DNA of 64,000 bases from JAKZVK01 sp965248255 (GTDB lineage Bacteria > Acidobacteriota > Terriglobia > Bryobacterales > UBA6623): positions 3,100,001 to 3,164,000 of the forward strand of contig CBDFIW010000004.1 of assembly GCA_965248255.1 (NCBI GenBank), in the 5' to 3' direction. Below the pieces are notes generated by a model, which saw only the letters and a program-made list of their open reading frames with translations, had not been told where the DNA came from and made no database searches. Numbering within the stretch: the first letter of the stretch is position 1; each line of letters opens with the position of its first letter. Of this stretch, positions 37,752 to 48,266 are shown one piece after another. The translations under genes were made by a program, and so were the position numbers.

Positions 37752-39710
37752 ATGATTCAGATCTCCGGCGGCGCGATGCGCTACGGCGAGCGGACGCTGT
37801 TCGAGGGGCTCGAGTGGCTGGTGGGTCCCGAGGACCGCATCGGCATCGTTGGGGCCAACGGCAGCGGCAAGACCACGCTGCTGAAGATCCTCGCCGATTT
37901 GGAGCATCTCGACGGCGGCACGATCACGCGCCAAAAAGGCCTCAAGATCGGCTACCTGCCCCAAGACGGCCTGTCGCTGTCCGGGCGCACCCTGTTCGAC
38001 GAGTGCCTCAGCGCCTTCGACGAGGCGCTGGCGCTCGAGCGCGAGCAGGAAGAGCTAGCGCACAAGATGGCCGAGCTGGATCCCGCGGGCGCCGAGTACG
38101 AGGCCGTCGCCGACCGCTACCAGTGGGTCCACGACCGCTATCAGGCGCTTGACGGCTACACCAAGGAGGCGCAAATCGGCACCGTCCTGCATGGGCTGGC
38201 CTTCCCGAAACACGATTGGCACCGGCGCACCGAAGAGTTCTCCGGCGGTTGGCAAATGCGTATCGCGTTGGCGAAGCTGCTGCTCGAAAAGCCGAACCTG
38301 CTGCTGCTAGACGAGCCAACCAACCATCTCGATCTCGAGGCACGCAATTGGCTCGAAGGGTATCTGAGAGAGTACCGGTTCACGTTCCTTGTCATCTCGC
38401 ACGACCGCTACTTTCTCGATGTGACGGTCAAAAAAGTAATGGACGTGTGGAACAAGAAAGTCCACTTCTATTCGGGCAACTACACGAAGTACAAGGCGGC
38501 GAAAGCGCAGCGATTGGAACAGCTCCAGTCGGCCTACAGGAATCAGCACGACTACATCCATCACCTCGAGACCTTCATCAACCGCTTTCGCTACAAGGCA
38601 AGCAAGGCAAAGCAGGTGCAAAGCCGTGTTAAGGAATTGGAGAAGGTTGAGCGCGTCGAGGTGCCCGAGGAGGAGGCGACGATCCACTTCAAGTTTCCGC
38701 AGCCGACGGCCAGCGGACGTGTGGTGACGCAGTTCGAGCACGTCGCCAAAAGCTACGGCGACCTCGAGGTGTTCCGCGACGTCAGCTTCTCGATCGAGAA
38801 GGGCGACCGCATCGCCCTGGTGGGCGAGAACGGCGCCGGGAAATCGACGCTCATCCGCATGCTGGCCGGCGAGGAGCTGTTGACTGCGGGGACCTCCAAA
38901 TCAGGACACAAGGTCGAGGTGGACTACTTTGCGCAGGATCAGTACAAGGTGCTCGATCCCGACGCGTGCCTCCTCGACGACCTGGTGAAGGCGACCCCAC
39001 GCTCGTCCGATAGCGAGCTTCGCGGGCTACTCGGGTGCTTTCTGTTTTCCGGCGACGACGTCTACAAGCCGATTGGGGTGCTCTCGGGAGGAGAGAGAAA
39101 CCGCTATGCGTTGGCGCGGGTTCTGGTGCATCCGAGCAACTTCTTGCTGCTCGACGAGCCGACGAACCACCTCGACATGCGCGCCAAGGATGTGCTGCTC
39201 AACGCCTTGCTCGACTTCACGGGCACGGTCGTCTTCGTCTCGCACGACCGCTATTTCATCGACAAGCTGGCGACGAAGACGTTTGCTGTCGGCAACGGCG
39301 AAGTGATCGTCTATCCCGGCAACTACGAAGACTATTTGTGGCAAGCGGAACGCGGCAGCCAAAGGGGAAGGGAAAGCGAGGCTGCCAACGTGAGCGAGAC
39401 GCTGCAGGCCGCTTTGCAGTTCGTCCGCGGCGAGCAAACGAAAGACAAGTCCAACGGTGCGCCGCCCTCGAAGCGCCGCATGAACCCGATTCAGGCGAAG
39501 CGTCTGCGCAAGCAGGTCTCCGGTGCCGAGGCGGAGATCGCGCGGCTCGAGGCCGAGATCGGGCAACTCCAGGAGGAGCTCACGGCGACCGCCGGCGATC
39601 ACAAGCAGTCCCGTCAGATTGTCGCCCGTATGGAGGAACTGCGCTCCCGCGTGAGCGAGTGCGAGCAGCAGTGGGAAGAGTTCAGCGAGAAGCTCGAAGC
39701 AGGGGCCTGA
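37752..39710 (+). CDS. ABC-F family ATPase
   Basis: Soluble protein of 652 residues with two ABC domains and no membrane segment. Domain 1: Walker A GANGSGKTTLLK, signature FSGGWQMRIALAKLL, Walker B LLLLDEPTNHLD. The interdomain linker is basic and coiled-coil (KYKAAKAQRLEQLQSAYRN). Domain 2: Walker A GENGAGKSTLI, signature LSGGERNRYALARVL, Walker B LLLDEPTNHLD. The C-terminal 70 residues are a coiled-coil domain (RLRKQVSGAEAEIARLEAEI), as in Uup-like members. ABC-F proteins bind the ribosomal E site and rescue or regulate translation. The start at 37752 is chosen because the ABC fold begins there. Confidence 0.92.
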   Translation: MIQISGGAMRYGERTLFEGLEWLVGPEDRIGIVGANGSGKTTLLKILADLEHLDGGTITRQKGLKIGYLPQDGLSLSGRTLFDECLSAFDEALALEREQEELAHKMAELDPAGAEYEAVADRYQWVHDRYQALDGYTKEAQIGTVLHGLAFPKHDWHRRTEEFSGGWQMRIALAKLLLEKPNLLLLDEPTNHLDLEARNWLEGYLREYRFTFLVISHDRYFLDVTVKKVMDVWNKKVHFYSGNYTKYKAAKAQRLEQLQSAYRNQHDYIHHLETFINRFRYKASKAKQVQSRVKELEKVERVEVPEEEATIHFKFPQPTASGRVVTQFEHVAKSYGDLEVFRDVSFSIEKGDRIALVGENGAGKSTLIRMLAGEELLTAGTSKSGHKVEVDYFAQDQYKVLDPDACLLDDLVKATPRSSDSELRGLLGCFLFSGDDVYKPIGVLSGGERNRYALARVLVHPSNFLLLDEPTNHLDMRAKDVLLNALLDFTGTVVFVSHDRYFIDKLATKTFAVGNGEVIVYPGNYEDYLWQAERGSQRGRESEAANVSETLQAALQFVRGEQTKDKSNGAPPSKRRMNPIQAKRLRKQVSGAEAEIARLEAEIGQLQEELTATAGDHKQSRQIVARMEELRSRVSECEQQWEEFSEKLEAGA

Positions 39711-39849
39711 CTACGCTTACCGCTTCCCCCTTTGCCCTTTCGCGGCTCCCGGGAACGGCCCAACGTGTGCTGGACAGGTTCCCCGGCCCGCGACTAAGAT
39801 GGCCTTATTGCTTGCCCGGGCCGACGGTGCCGGGTGGAGAGGAAAACGA

Positions 39850-42800
39850 ATGCGGTCGCGATTGTGCTTGTGGTTCGTTCTAGCCCTTGTGTCGGCGAGC
39901 GTGCCGCTGTGGAGCCAAACAGCAGGCTCGTCGCTGCGGGGCCAAGTGAGTGATCGCTCGGGGGGAGCGGTCGTCGATGCGAGGCTGTCGATCACGCATC
40001 TGCGCACCGGTCTCGCCCGCGTGACGCGGAGTAACGAGAAGGGTTACTACGCCGCGCCGGCTCTACCCGCGGGCTTCTATCGCATCGAGGTCGAGGCTAC
40101 CGGATTCAAGAAGCTGGTGCAGGACGGCATCGAGCTGACGGTGGGCGAGCAAGCGAGGCGCGATCTGGTGCTCGAAGTGGGCGACTTGTCAGAAGAAATC
40201 ACCGTCACGGCCGAGTTGGTGGCGCTCGGAGCGGATTCGGCGGCCTCCGGAACCGTCATCCTCAACAACTACATCGTCAACCTGCCGCTCAATGGCCGCA
40301 GCTTCATCGACTTGGCGCTGCTGGCGCCGGGCGTGACGCCCAGCGTGGAGGGTTCGGCGGGTTCGGAGCGCGGCCGGTTTACGCTGCATGTGAACGGCTC
40401 ACGGGAAGATGCCAACGCGTATCTTGTCGATGGCGTCTACGTGATGGACCCGGTTCTGAACAGCTTCTCACTCACGCCCTCGGTCGACGCCATCCAGGAG
40501 TTCCGCATCCACATCAGCAATACCGACTCCGCCTATGGCAGGCAGAGCGGCGGCCAGGTGGCGATCGTGCTGAAGCAAGGGAGCAACGAGTTCCACGGGT
40601 CGGCCTACGAGTTCTTCCGTAATGACGTGCTGGATGCGCGAAACTTCTTTACCGCTCCCGATGGTCCGACGCCGAAGCTGCGTCGGAACCAGTTCGGATT
40701 CGCCGTCGGGGGCCCGTTGCGCAAGAACAGCAGCTTCTTCTTCATGGACTACGAAGCGCTGCGCGAGCGGCGCGCGATCACACGAGCCACCAACGTCCCC
40801 AGCGAAGCAGAGAGGAGGGGTGACTTCTCGCAAAGCGTGCTGCCGCCGCCCATCGACTTCACCACGTTCCAGCCCTTTCCCGGCGGGCGGCTTCCCTTTG
40901 TACATCCGATCGGAGCGGCCGTCGCCGGCCTTTATCCTCTGCCGAATCGAAACGTTGCCGGGCAGAACTATATCGGGAGCCCCACCCAAGCCGACCGCAA
41001 CGACCGCTTCGACGTCCGGATCGACCAATCGGTGGGTCAGGGGGGCACGCTCACCGGCCGCTACAGCTTCGGTGACCGGGATCTGTTCGAACCCTACGCG
41101 GCTGCTGCGTTCTCATCGGTACCGGGCTATGGCAACGACGTCGTCGAACGCGGGCAAAACCTGATGATCGGCGAAACCCACGCGCTGGGGCCGGCTTGGA
41201 TTAACGAGTTGCGCTTCGGCTACAACCGCGTGGGGTCGGCCGTGCTCCACGAAAACATCGGGCGCAGCGTCAACCAGCAGGTCGGCCTTCCCGACTTTGC
41301 CAGCCGGCCGCGCGACTTGGGTCTCACGTTCATCAACGTGACGGGCTTCTCGTCGCTCGGTGACGAGTTCAACAACCCGCAGGAGAGCGTCGTCAACAGT
41401 TACCAAATCCTCGACACCGTGAGCTACACGCGCGGCGACCATCTGCTGCAGTTCGGCTTCGAGCAGCGGTGGATCCACCAAGACGCTTTCCGCGACGTGC
41501 AATCACGCGGGCTGATCAACTTCACCAACTTCGCCTACACCCAGAACGCTCTGGCCGATCTGCTGCTAGGATTGCCAACGTTCAGCGGCGGGGCGGTCTC
41601 CGACAATCCTCAGGCGCTGCGCACGAGCAGCACGAACCTCTTCGCACACGATAGCTGGCGAGTCAGGCAAGACCTGACGATCAGCCTGGGCGTGCGTTAC
41701 GAATACAACACCCCGGCGCACGATGCGCACGACGCAGCCGCGGTGTACGACCCAGCGACGCTGTCGATCGTCTCTGTCGGGGCGAACGGCGTGCCGCGCG
41801 CGGGGTACGACTCCGACAACAACAACTTCGCGCCGCGCGTCGGCGTGGCCTGGAGTCCGTTCGGCACGCGTCGCACCGTGCTGCGCGCCGGCTACGGCGT
41901 GTATTACAACTTCTCGCCGCTGGCGCCCGGACAGGGGATTTACTTCAATCCGCCGCTCTTCAATTTCCAGCTCTTCTTCCCCTCGCGCCAAGCGCCGATC
42001 ACGATCGACAACCCCTGGCCGGCGCAGTTGCAGGCACCGCTTCCGCCGAGCGCATTCACCTACGACCGACGGTTGCGCACCGGCTACACGCAGCAGTGGA
42101 ACACGGCGGTGGAGACGGACTTCGGCCACGGTGTGGTGCTCGAGTTGGGCTACTTCGGGACGAAAGGGACGAAGCTGCTGGGCGCGCGGGACATCAATCA
42201 ACCGGCGCCGAGCCCGCAGATGCCCAACCTGCGGCCCGTCCCTTTTTTCCTCGACATCAACCAGATCGCGTCGGCGTTTGATTCCATCTACCACGGCCTG
42301 CAGGCCCGGCTGCAGTGCCGGCTGCGCGGCGGGCTGACGGGCATGTTCTCCTACGCCTGGTCGCGGTCGATCGATAATGGGTCGGGGTTCTTCCCTAGCG
42401 GCGCCGACGCCAACTACCCGCAGAACAGCAACGATGTCAGCGCGGAAAGAGCACTGTCGAGCTTCGACGTCGGACACCGCTTCTCCGGCAGTTTCGTGTA
42501 CGACCTTCCGATGGGTCAAGGCAAGCGCCTGGGAGGCGGCGCCACGGGGCTGGCCGGGACGCTGATCAGCGGCTGGAAGATCAACAGCGTCATGACGTTC
42601 CAGACCGGACCGCCGTTCACCGTCGCGCTCCCCGGCGAGTTCGATAACAGCAATACGGGCTTTGCGAACCTGGGCTTCGGCGCGGGCGATCGGCCCAACG
42701 TCATCGGGAATCCGGTCCTCGCGCATCCTGACCCGCAGCGCTGGTTCAACACCGAGGCATTCGCACTGCCGCCGTTCGGCTCGTTCGGCAACGCGGGGCG

Positions 42801-43026
42801 CAACATCGTGCGCGGTCCGTCGTTGCGCAACGTGGACTTCTCGCTGCTCAAAGACACGGCGCTCACCGAAACGACGACGCTGCAGTTCCGCGCGGAGTTC
42901 TTCAATGTGATGAACACTCCGAACTTCGGCCTGCCGAATCTCTTTTTCGGGACGCCGGGCTTCGGCCGGGTGCTCTCGGTTCGCGACGGGCGCGAGATCC
43001 AGTTCGGAGTGAAGCTGCTGTTTTGA
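39850..43026 (+). CDS. Oar-like TonB-dependent outer membrane receptor
   Basis: Protein of 1058 residues. A signal peptide (MRSRLCLWFVLALVSASVPLWS) leads to a carboxypeptidase-like regulatory domain at about residues 28-105 (SLRGQVSDRSGGAVVDARLS). A plug domain follows (NLPLNGRSFIDLALLAPGV, GGQVAIVLKQGSNEFHGSAYEFFRN). The remaining 800 residues form the beta-barrel and end GVKLLF, an outer-membrane C-terminal pattern with a terminal Phe. This architecture is the large Oar-like group of Acidobacteriota, often used for oligosaccharide or peptide uptake. The ligand is unknown. The start at 39850 is chosen for the signal peptide. Confidence 0.93.
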   Translation: MRSRLCLWFVLALVSASVPLWSQTAGSSLRGQVSDRSGGAVVDARLSITHLRTGLARVTRSNEKGYYAAPALPAGFYRIEVEATGFKKLVQDGIELTVGEQARRDLVLEVGDLSEEITVTAELVALGADSAASGTVILNNYIVNLPLNGRSFIDLALLAPGVTPSVEGSAGSERGRFTLHVNGSREDANAYLVDGVYVMDPVLNSFSLTPSVDAIQEFRIHISNTDSAYGRQSGGQVAIVLKQGSNEFHGSAYEFFRNDVLDARNFFTAPDGPTPKLRRNQFGFAVGGPLRKNSSFFFMDYEALRERRAITRATNVPSEAERRGDFSQSVLPPPIDFTTFQPFPGGRLPFVHPIGAAVAGLYPLPNRNVAGQNYIGSPTQADRNDRFDVRIDQSVGQGGTLTGRYSFGDRDLFEPYAAAAFSSVPGYGNDVVERGQNLMIGETHALGPAWINELRFGYNRVGSAVLHENIGRSVNQQVGLPDFASRPRDLGLTFINVTGFSSLGDEFNNPQESVVNSYQILDTVSYTRGDHLLQFGFEQRWIHQDAFRDVQSRGLINFTNFAYTQNALADLLLGLPTFSGGAVSDNPQALRTSSTNLFAHDSWRVRQDLTISLGVRYEYNTPAHDAHDAAAVYDPATLSIVSVGANGVPRAGYDSDNNNFAPRVGVAWSPFGTRRTVLRAGYGVYYNFSPLAPGQGIYFNPPLFNFQLFFPSRQAPITIDNPWPAQLQAPLPPSAFTYDRRLRTGYTQQWNTAVETDFGHGVVLELGYFGTKGTKLLGARDINQPAPSPQMPNLRPVPFFLDINQIASAFDSIYHGLQARLQCRLRGGLTGMFSYAWSRSIDNGSGFFPSGADANYPQNSNDVSAERALSSFDVGHRFSGSFVYDLPMGQGKRLGGGATGLAGTLISGWKINSVMTFQTGPPFTVALPGEFDNSNTGFANLGFGAGDRPNVIGNPVLAHPDPQRWFNTEAFALPPFGSFGNAGRNIVRGPSLRNVDFSLLKDTALTETTTLQFRAEFFNVMNTPNFGLPNLFFGTPGFGRVLSVRDGREIQFGVKLLF

Positions 43027-43047
43027 GGGCCGCGGGGCTGACGCCTC

Positions 43048-44496
43048 TCACACCTCTAATCCCACCGAGCGCATTAGCTCGATCGCGTTGCTCTTTTCGA
43101 CCACGCCGGGGCGCATCTTGTAGTCGAAGCGCATGCGGTCGTTTTCGAGGTGATCCTCAAAGTGCACGTTGGCGCCGCGCGGGCCGAGCGCGTCGGCGAT
43201 ATGCGCCAGGGCCAGGTCGTGGGTGGTGACCAAGCCGATGGCGCCCCGGCCGGCCAGGCCGCCCACAATGGCCTCGGTGCCGATCCGCCGGTCGTGCGAG
43301 TTGGTGCCGTGCAGGAACTCGTCGATCAGGAACAACACGGGCGGAGCGTCGCCGGCCCGGTCCATGATCCGATGCAACCGGGTGATTTCAGCGTAGAAAC
43401 GCGACGTGCCCTCCTGGAGCGAGTCTTGGATGCGGATGGACGCACCAACTGCCAACGGCGAAAGCCGCAACCGCCGCGCGCGTACAGGTGCACCCGCCTG
43501 AGCCAGCACGGCGCTGATGCCGCCGCGACGGCGGCCGGCCTTCGACATCCAGCTCCGCGCGGAGAGCTGCCAGCCGTGACGAGGCGAACCGTTCGGCTTC
43601 CAGCCTGCGAAGCACGCCCGCCAGCAGGCCGAGGCCGCGCGCGGCCTCTTCGACTTCATGGATGATGCGGTCGGTGCGCTTCTTGAAACGCAAAAGTGTG
43701 AAGGCGATGGTGACAGCCATCAACAAGAAGTAACCGCCTAGGCCGGTTCGTGTCCTCGGCGCCAGGTCGAGAAACCCGGCGGCCAGATACGCGATCAGAG
43801 CGACCACCGCCATCGCTCCGAAGAGCGACAGGACACAGGCCGCTGCCCGGAACGGCGAAGACTGGAGCAGCGGCTGCCGTTCGCCCCAAGCGACCAGCGC
43901 TTCCGGATGCACGCCCGCCCGTGCGTCCTCGCCAAGCACGGCGAGATCCTCACGCAAGTTCAGGCGCGGTGCGAGTTCCACCACCGCCTCCTGACGCGCT
44001 AGGACACGATCCGGCGAGGCGGGTGTTCGGAGCCATCCCGCCAGCGTTTCCTCGCCCATACGGGTACGGGCATTCGAGAGCAGTTCGAACAGCGAGGCGT
44101 TGCCGAAGATATCGAAGTCCCGCGCATAGAGGTGGTGTTCGTCGACGAACCGTGCGCCGCTCTCGCCCGTTCCGGCCCAGCGGCCGTCCAGCCGGGCCAA
44201 CGCGCGTTCATAGAAGGCCGCCGCCCGGACAGCCTGGCCCGCTCAGTTTCCAAGCGTTGCAACCCCCCGCCCAGTCCAAAGAACACCGCTGCGGGAACAA
44301 GCAGCCACCAGCCCGACAGCGCTCCGCGGTCAAAGGCTACAAAGGCCATCGCAACGGCGGCCAAGACGACCAGCAGACGGAGGTAACCCAGGGTTCGGTG
44401 CTGCCTCTCGCGAACGGCCAACGCGGCGCGCCGAGCTTCGAGGCGCTGGGTGTACTCTTCGCGCGGGTCAACGGGCGACGTTGGGAGTTCCTCCAT
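43048..44496 (-). pseudogene. MutS-like ATPase gene with deleted P-loop and frameshifts
   Basis: The start is at 44496 (MEELPTSPVDPREEYTQRLEARR), with two membrane helices. The frame shifts near 44220, continuing as FYERALARLDGRW and FDIFGNASLFELLSNARTRMG, the MutS core-like region. At about 43520 it changes again: DVEGRPPS is followed directly by AVLAQAGAPVRARRLRL of the MutS C-terminal ATPase. The lever/ATPase part including the expected Walker A (GSNMSGKST-like) is missing; by family comparison roughly 150 codons are gone. The remaining part has Walker B VLFLIDEFLHGTN and the following His. Membrane-anchored MutS-like proteins of this type are common in Acidobacteriota and not mismatch-repair MutS proper. 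This copy is dead. Confidence 0.85.
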
Positions 44497-44602
44497 ACGT
44501 CCATTCTTGCAGGAGGAGGGCGGGTTGCCGCACAAGGGGAGCCGCGGCAATCTTGGCGAGCGTGCTTGGCCGGGGTCGTGGCGTCAGGCGACGACCCTCA
44601 TG

Positions 44603-46149
44603 TGTTGAAGCCCAATGATAATGTCCCCTTGAGCGCCCAATAGAAATGTCCCCTAATCTGGACCTCTGCGAGGAGGTGAAAGATTGGGAAGGACATGGAT
44701 GAGTGCCAAGGAGTTGAGGCGCGGCGAAGTGCTGAGCCGAGTGAAACGAGGGGAACTGAAGTTGACCGAAGCCACCGCACTGCTGGAGGTCAGCTACCGC
44801 CAAGCGAAGCGGCTCAACAAGCGTTACCGAGCAGGCGGGGTCAAGGCTTTGGTGCACGGTAACGTCGGCCGCGCTTCGAACCGAGCCGATGACAAGCGCC
44901 GCGAGCAGGTTCTCGAGTTGGTGCACGCAAACTATGCGGGCGAGGGGCACGAGCGCTGCGGGCCGACGCTGGCGTCGGAACATCTGGCAGCCGATCAGGG
45001 CCTGGAAGTGCCGCGCGAAACGCTGCGGCGCTGGATGCTCGCGGCGGGCCTGTGGAGCCGGAGTCGCAAGCGCCCACCGCATCGCAGCCGGCGGCAACGC
45101 AAAGCGCACTTCGGCGAGCTGATTCAACTCGACGGTTCGCACCACCACTGGCTGGAAGGACGCGGCCCGAAAGCCTGTCTGATGAACTTTGTCGATGACG
45201 CGACCGGTCTTGCACTGTGCCGCTTCTCGGGCCAGGAAACGACCTGGGCCGCGGCCGATCTGCTCCAAGCCTGGGTGCGCCAACACGGCGTTCCCAAGGC
45301 GTTGTACTGCGACTGGAAAAACGTCTACCAGCGCCAGCCGACGTCGCGGGAAGCACTGGAAGGCATCAAGCCCGAGACGCAGTTCGGGCGCATGTGCGCG
45401 AAGCTTGGCATTGGCATCATTGCCGCATCGTCGCCGCAAACCAAGGGACGTGTCGAACGCCATCACGGCACGCACCAGGACCGCCTGATCAAGAAGATGC
45501 GGCTGCGGGGCATCGTTGATTACGAGGCGGCGAACCGTTACCTCGGCGAGGAGTACTTAGCCGAGCACAACGAGCGCTTCTGCTGCGAGCCGGCGGCGGG
45601 AGCGGACTTTCACCAGGCGCTACCCCGCGGCACCGAGCTGCGAGGGGTGTTCTGCTTGGAGTACGAACGGGTGGTGAGCAACGACCAGGTGGTGCGTTTC
45701 GAGAATCGTTGTTTGCAGTTGAAGCCGAAACGCAATCAGGGCGTGGGGGCGGGTGCACGGGTGACGGTCCAACAGGGGCGCGATGAGAGCTTGCAGGTGA
45801 GGTTTGAGGGGCACGAGATCGAGCACGAAGTGATCGCCACGCCGACGCCACGGCTGCGAACGAAGCCGGCACCGCAGGGGAACGTGGTGGCCAGACGCAA
45901 GCCGGCGGCGAACCACCCCTGGCGGCGAGCTGTGCTGCGGAAAACACGAGCTGCGAATTCATAAGAGGGCTGTGGAAATGCCGGGTCGGATGGAAAGCGT
46001 GGAAAACCTTGTGGCGGCAGCCGTGCCGGGCTCGAGGAACCGTGGATGGTTTTCCACCCTTCCCACCGCCCCTTGGAAATCGCTGCGCGATTCCCACAGT
46101 TCCACAGCCCCGACGATAACGATTCTCTCCTATCACCAAGGGGACACTT
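44603..46149 (+). mobile_element. ISNCY/IS1202-type insertion sequence, copy 2, right end lost
   Basis: Nearly identical to 13344-14932 from the left end up to base 46149, where homology stops within the right end repeats at the boundary of an IS3 element. The last 50 or so bases of the element, including the terminal inverted repeat, are missing, so this copy cannot be excised by itself. Confidence 0.88.
44684..45964 (+). CDS. ISNCY/IS1202-family transposase, copy 2
   Basis: Intact 426-residue frame almost identical to that at 13425-14705. I note a few amino-acid changes, for example Pro to Leu in AAADLLQAW and Ala to Thr in SSPQTKGRVE. It could still supply transposase in trans to the complete copy. 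Confidence 0.9.
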   Translation: MGRTWMSAKELRRGEVLSRVKRGELKLTEATALLEVSYRQAKRLNKRYRAGGVKALVHGNVGRASNRADDKRREQVLELVHANYAGEGHERCGPTLASEHLAADQGLEVPRETLRRWMLAAGLWSRSRKRPPHRSRRQRKAHFGELIQLDGSHHHWLEGRGPKACLMNFVDDATGLALCRFSGQETTWAAADLLQAWVRQHGVPKALYCDWKNVYQRQPTSREALEGIKPETQFGRMCAKLGIGIIAASSPQTKGRVERHHGTHQDRLIKKMRLRGIVDYEAANRYLGEEYLAEHNERFCCEPAAGADFHQALPRGTELRGVFCLEYERVVSNDQVVRFENRCLQLKPKRNQGVGAGARVTVQQGRDESLQVRFEGHEIEHEVIATPTPRLRTKPAPQGNVVARRKPAANHPWRRAVLRKTRAANS

Positions 46150-46410
46150 TGGAGTGGACCCCTGTGGCGAGGCCAAGAAAGTAGGGACGGGTCGCGGTTG
46201 ACTGAAAAAGGATAGCCAATCCAGCCCAATGGGGGCATGATCAACTCATCCGGGGAAGCGGAGGCGGGCTCTGCTGGAGAGCAACCCACCAAGGAATACC
46301 CGGCCGCAGACTCATCGCAACGATGAGGGCGGGGTGCTCGCCTACTGAGGCCGCATCCCGCCTTGTGCTGCGCCATCGGATCGATAGATCTGCTCATGCC
46401 TTAAGAAAAC

Positions 46411-47241
46411 TCAGGCGGCGTTAGCCGCCTCTTCCCACAGCCGCTCATACTCTTGCGGCGGCCGATAGCCCAGCGCCGAATGCAATCGCGTACGATTGTA
46501 TTCCCGCTCAATATAAGCGCCGATCTCGGCCTGCGCCTGGGCCAAACTTTCATACTCGCTGCAGTCGACTTCCTCGCTTTTCAAAGTCTTGAAAAAGCTT
46601 TCCACGTACGCGTTGTCCTGCGGGCAGCCCTTGCGGCTCATCGATATCCTCGCGCCCGCTTGCCGCAGGGTGGCTACATAAGCTTCCGCGGCGTACTGCG
46701 AACCTTGATCGGAATGATGAATCCAGCCCGGCGCCGGACGCCGGCTGCTCAACGCTTGTTGCAGCGCCGCCAGCGGCAATTCGGTTTTCAGGTTCGGACC
46801 CACGGCCCAGCCCACCACGCGCCGCGAATACACGTCCAACACCACCGCCACATAGACGAAGTGGTTTCCCAATCGTACGTAGCTGAGATCGGAGCCCCAC
46901 AGTTTGTTGGGACCCGTGGGTTGGAAATCGCGCGTCAGGTTTTCATAACGCCGCAGCGAGTGCTTCGAATCGGTCGTTCGCGGAACGGTGCGGCGACGTC
47001 GCCGCAAGAGCTTCTCTTCGCGCATCACCCGTTGCACGCGCTTGCGATTGACCAGCAGCTTTTGACGGCGCAGCTGTTGGGTCGTCCGCCGGGTGCCGTA
47101 GGCCGGATGGTCCAAGGCGGCGTGGACAATGGCCTGCCGCAGTTCCCCGACCTGCTCGCTGTCGGGTTTGGCCTGGCGGTAGAGGCTGGCTCGCGCCAGT
47201 CCGCTCAAGCGGCACAAATCGCGCGTGCTCAGCGTGCTCAT
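46411..47241 (-). CDS. IS3-family transposase OrfB
   Basis: Integrase-core protein of 276 residues. An HTH_21-like N-terminus (AYGTRRTTQQLRRQKLLVN) precedes the rve core with Asp in LWGSDLSYVRLGNH, Asp in WIHHSDQGSQYA and Glu in DNAYVESFFKTLKSEE. Its ATG overlaps the OrfA stop by four bases, so OrfB may be made by coupling or by frameshift fusion. The frame is intact. Confidence 0.9.
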   Translation of the reverse strand: MSTLSTRDLCRLSGLARASLYRQAKPDSEQVGELRQAIVHAALDHPAYGTRRTTQQLRRQKLLVNRKRVQRVMREEKLLRRRRRTVPRTTDSKHSLRRYENLTRDFQPTGPNKLWGSDLSYVRLGNHFVYVAVVLDVYSRRVVGWAVGPNLKTELPLAALQQALSSRRPAPGWIHHSDQGSQYAAEAYVATLRQAGARISMSRKGCPQDNAYVESFFKTLKSEEVDCSEYESLAQAQAEIGAYIEREYNRTRLHSALGYRPPQEYERLWEEAANAA

Positions 47242-47624
47242 GTTGCCTTGCCGCCTTGCGGCCCGTACTTCCTCAGCGACGCGCCGGTTCCACTGACGAT
47301 GCTCGGCCGGCGCAGATCCTCGACACGCCGCAAGGCTGCGGACAAAAAATCAATCTCCATGGCCTGGCGGCCGACTTTGCGTTCCAGCTCCGCGAGGCGG
47401 GCCTGGGCTTCGTGGCCGGGCTCGACACGGGCGCTGCCGCCGGGACGCCGCCCCGCGCCGGGAAAGGCTTCCTCGACGCCGTAGCGCTCGACTTGTGCCA
47501 GCCAGTCGTAGAGCTTTTCGCGCTTCACCTCCAGCTCGCGCGCGAGAGCCGAGCCGGACTCGCCGGCTTCGAGCCGCCGGACGGCCGCCAGCTTGAACTC
47601 CTTCGTGAATCGTCTTCGAGACAA
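47238..47624 (-). CDS. IS3-family OrfA
   Basis: HTH protein of 128 residues: FTKEFKLAAVRRLEAGESGSALARELEVKREKLYDW is cut here to say that a transposase_8-type helix-turn-helix lies at residues 5-41. A leucine-zipper-like stretch (ARLAELERKVGRQAMEIDFL) follows, used for dimerisation in IS3 OrfA proteins. Confidence 0.87.
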   Translation of the reverse strand: MSRRRFTKEFKLAAVRRLEAGESGSALARELEVKREKLYDWLAQVERYGVEEAFPGAGRRPGGSARVEPGHEAQARLAELERKVGRQAMEIDFLSAALRRVEDLRRPSIVSGTGASLRKYGPQGGKAT

Positions 47625-47693
47625 TCGAACCTCCTTACCGTTCCCTGGTTCATTGTCCCTTCTCTACTGGTCTCGCTTTTCGGGTCCATTCCA

Positions 47694-48266
47694 GTTTGGC
47701 CACGTGGCGCCCAGGTGCGGCAGCGATGCGGCTTCTGACTCAATCCGCTTTCGTCGATGAAGACGAGCGTACGGCCTTCGTTTTGGGCTTTTTTTAATGC
47801 GCTTCCAGGTCTTGCGCTTCCAGGTGCGGATCCGCTCTTCGTTGCGCTCGCGCGCCTTTCCGGCCGGGCGTTGCGGGCTCCAGTCGAGCGCTCGCAGGAT
47901 CTTCCAGGCGTGGCCTGCGTGGTATGCGACCCCGAACTCGTCTCCGGTCAGCCGAGCCACCCGCGGACAGCTCCACAGGGGCGTTGGGAAGCCGTGGGCT
48001 TCCGGGCCTTCCAGCAGCAGCGACGTCAGGCGTTCGCGTTGTGCGGCATCGAGGAGCGGCTTGCGTCCGGCGCGCCCGGCCTGGCGGAGTCCGGCCGCAC
48101 CCTGCTCGCGGTATTGCCGCCGCCACTCACTGACGGTTTGGCGAGCGACGTTCAGCCGTCTCGCCGTCTCGGACTGATTGTGGCCTTGGTGGAGCAGCCG
48201 CATCGCTTCGAAACGGCGCTTCTCCAGCGCCTTGAAATCCCGCTTCACACCTTTGGGGTTGCCCAT
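47694..48266 (-). pseudogene. Truncated IS630 transposase (copy B)
   Basis: Reads MGNPKGVKRDFKALEKRRFE from 48266 with the HTH part but ends in the third frame after the 7-A run (KRIKKSPKRRPYARLHRRKR) and runs into IS3 DNA. The DDE core is absent. Confidence 0.85.

Larger units (their letters stand above)
46150..47693 (-). mobile_element. IS3-family element at a hybrid IS junction
   Basis: Element of about 1.54 kb with inverted ends TGGAGTGGACCCC (46150) and the complement of GGGTCCATTCCA (47693). It has the typical two-ORF layout plus about 260 bases between orfB and the left end without a gene. The left flank is ISNCY DNA and the right flank IS630 DNA, so there is no target duplication: it marks a deletion or recombination. 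Confidence 0.85.

Noticed and set aside
41566..42726. 386-residue frame opposite the TonB receptor
   Set aside because: It is an antisense shadow of the beta-barrel coding region.
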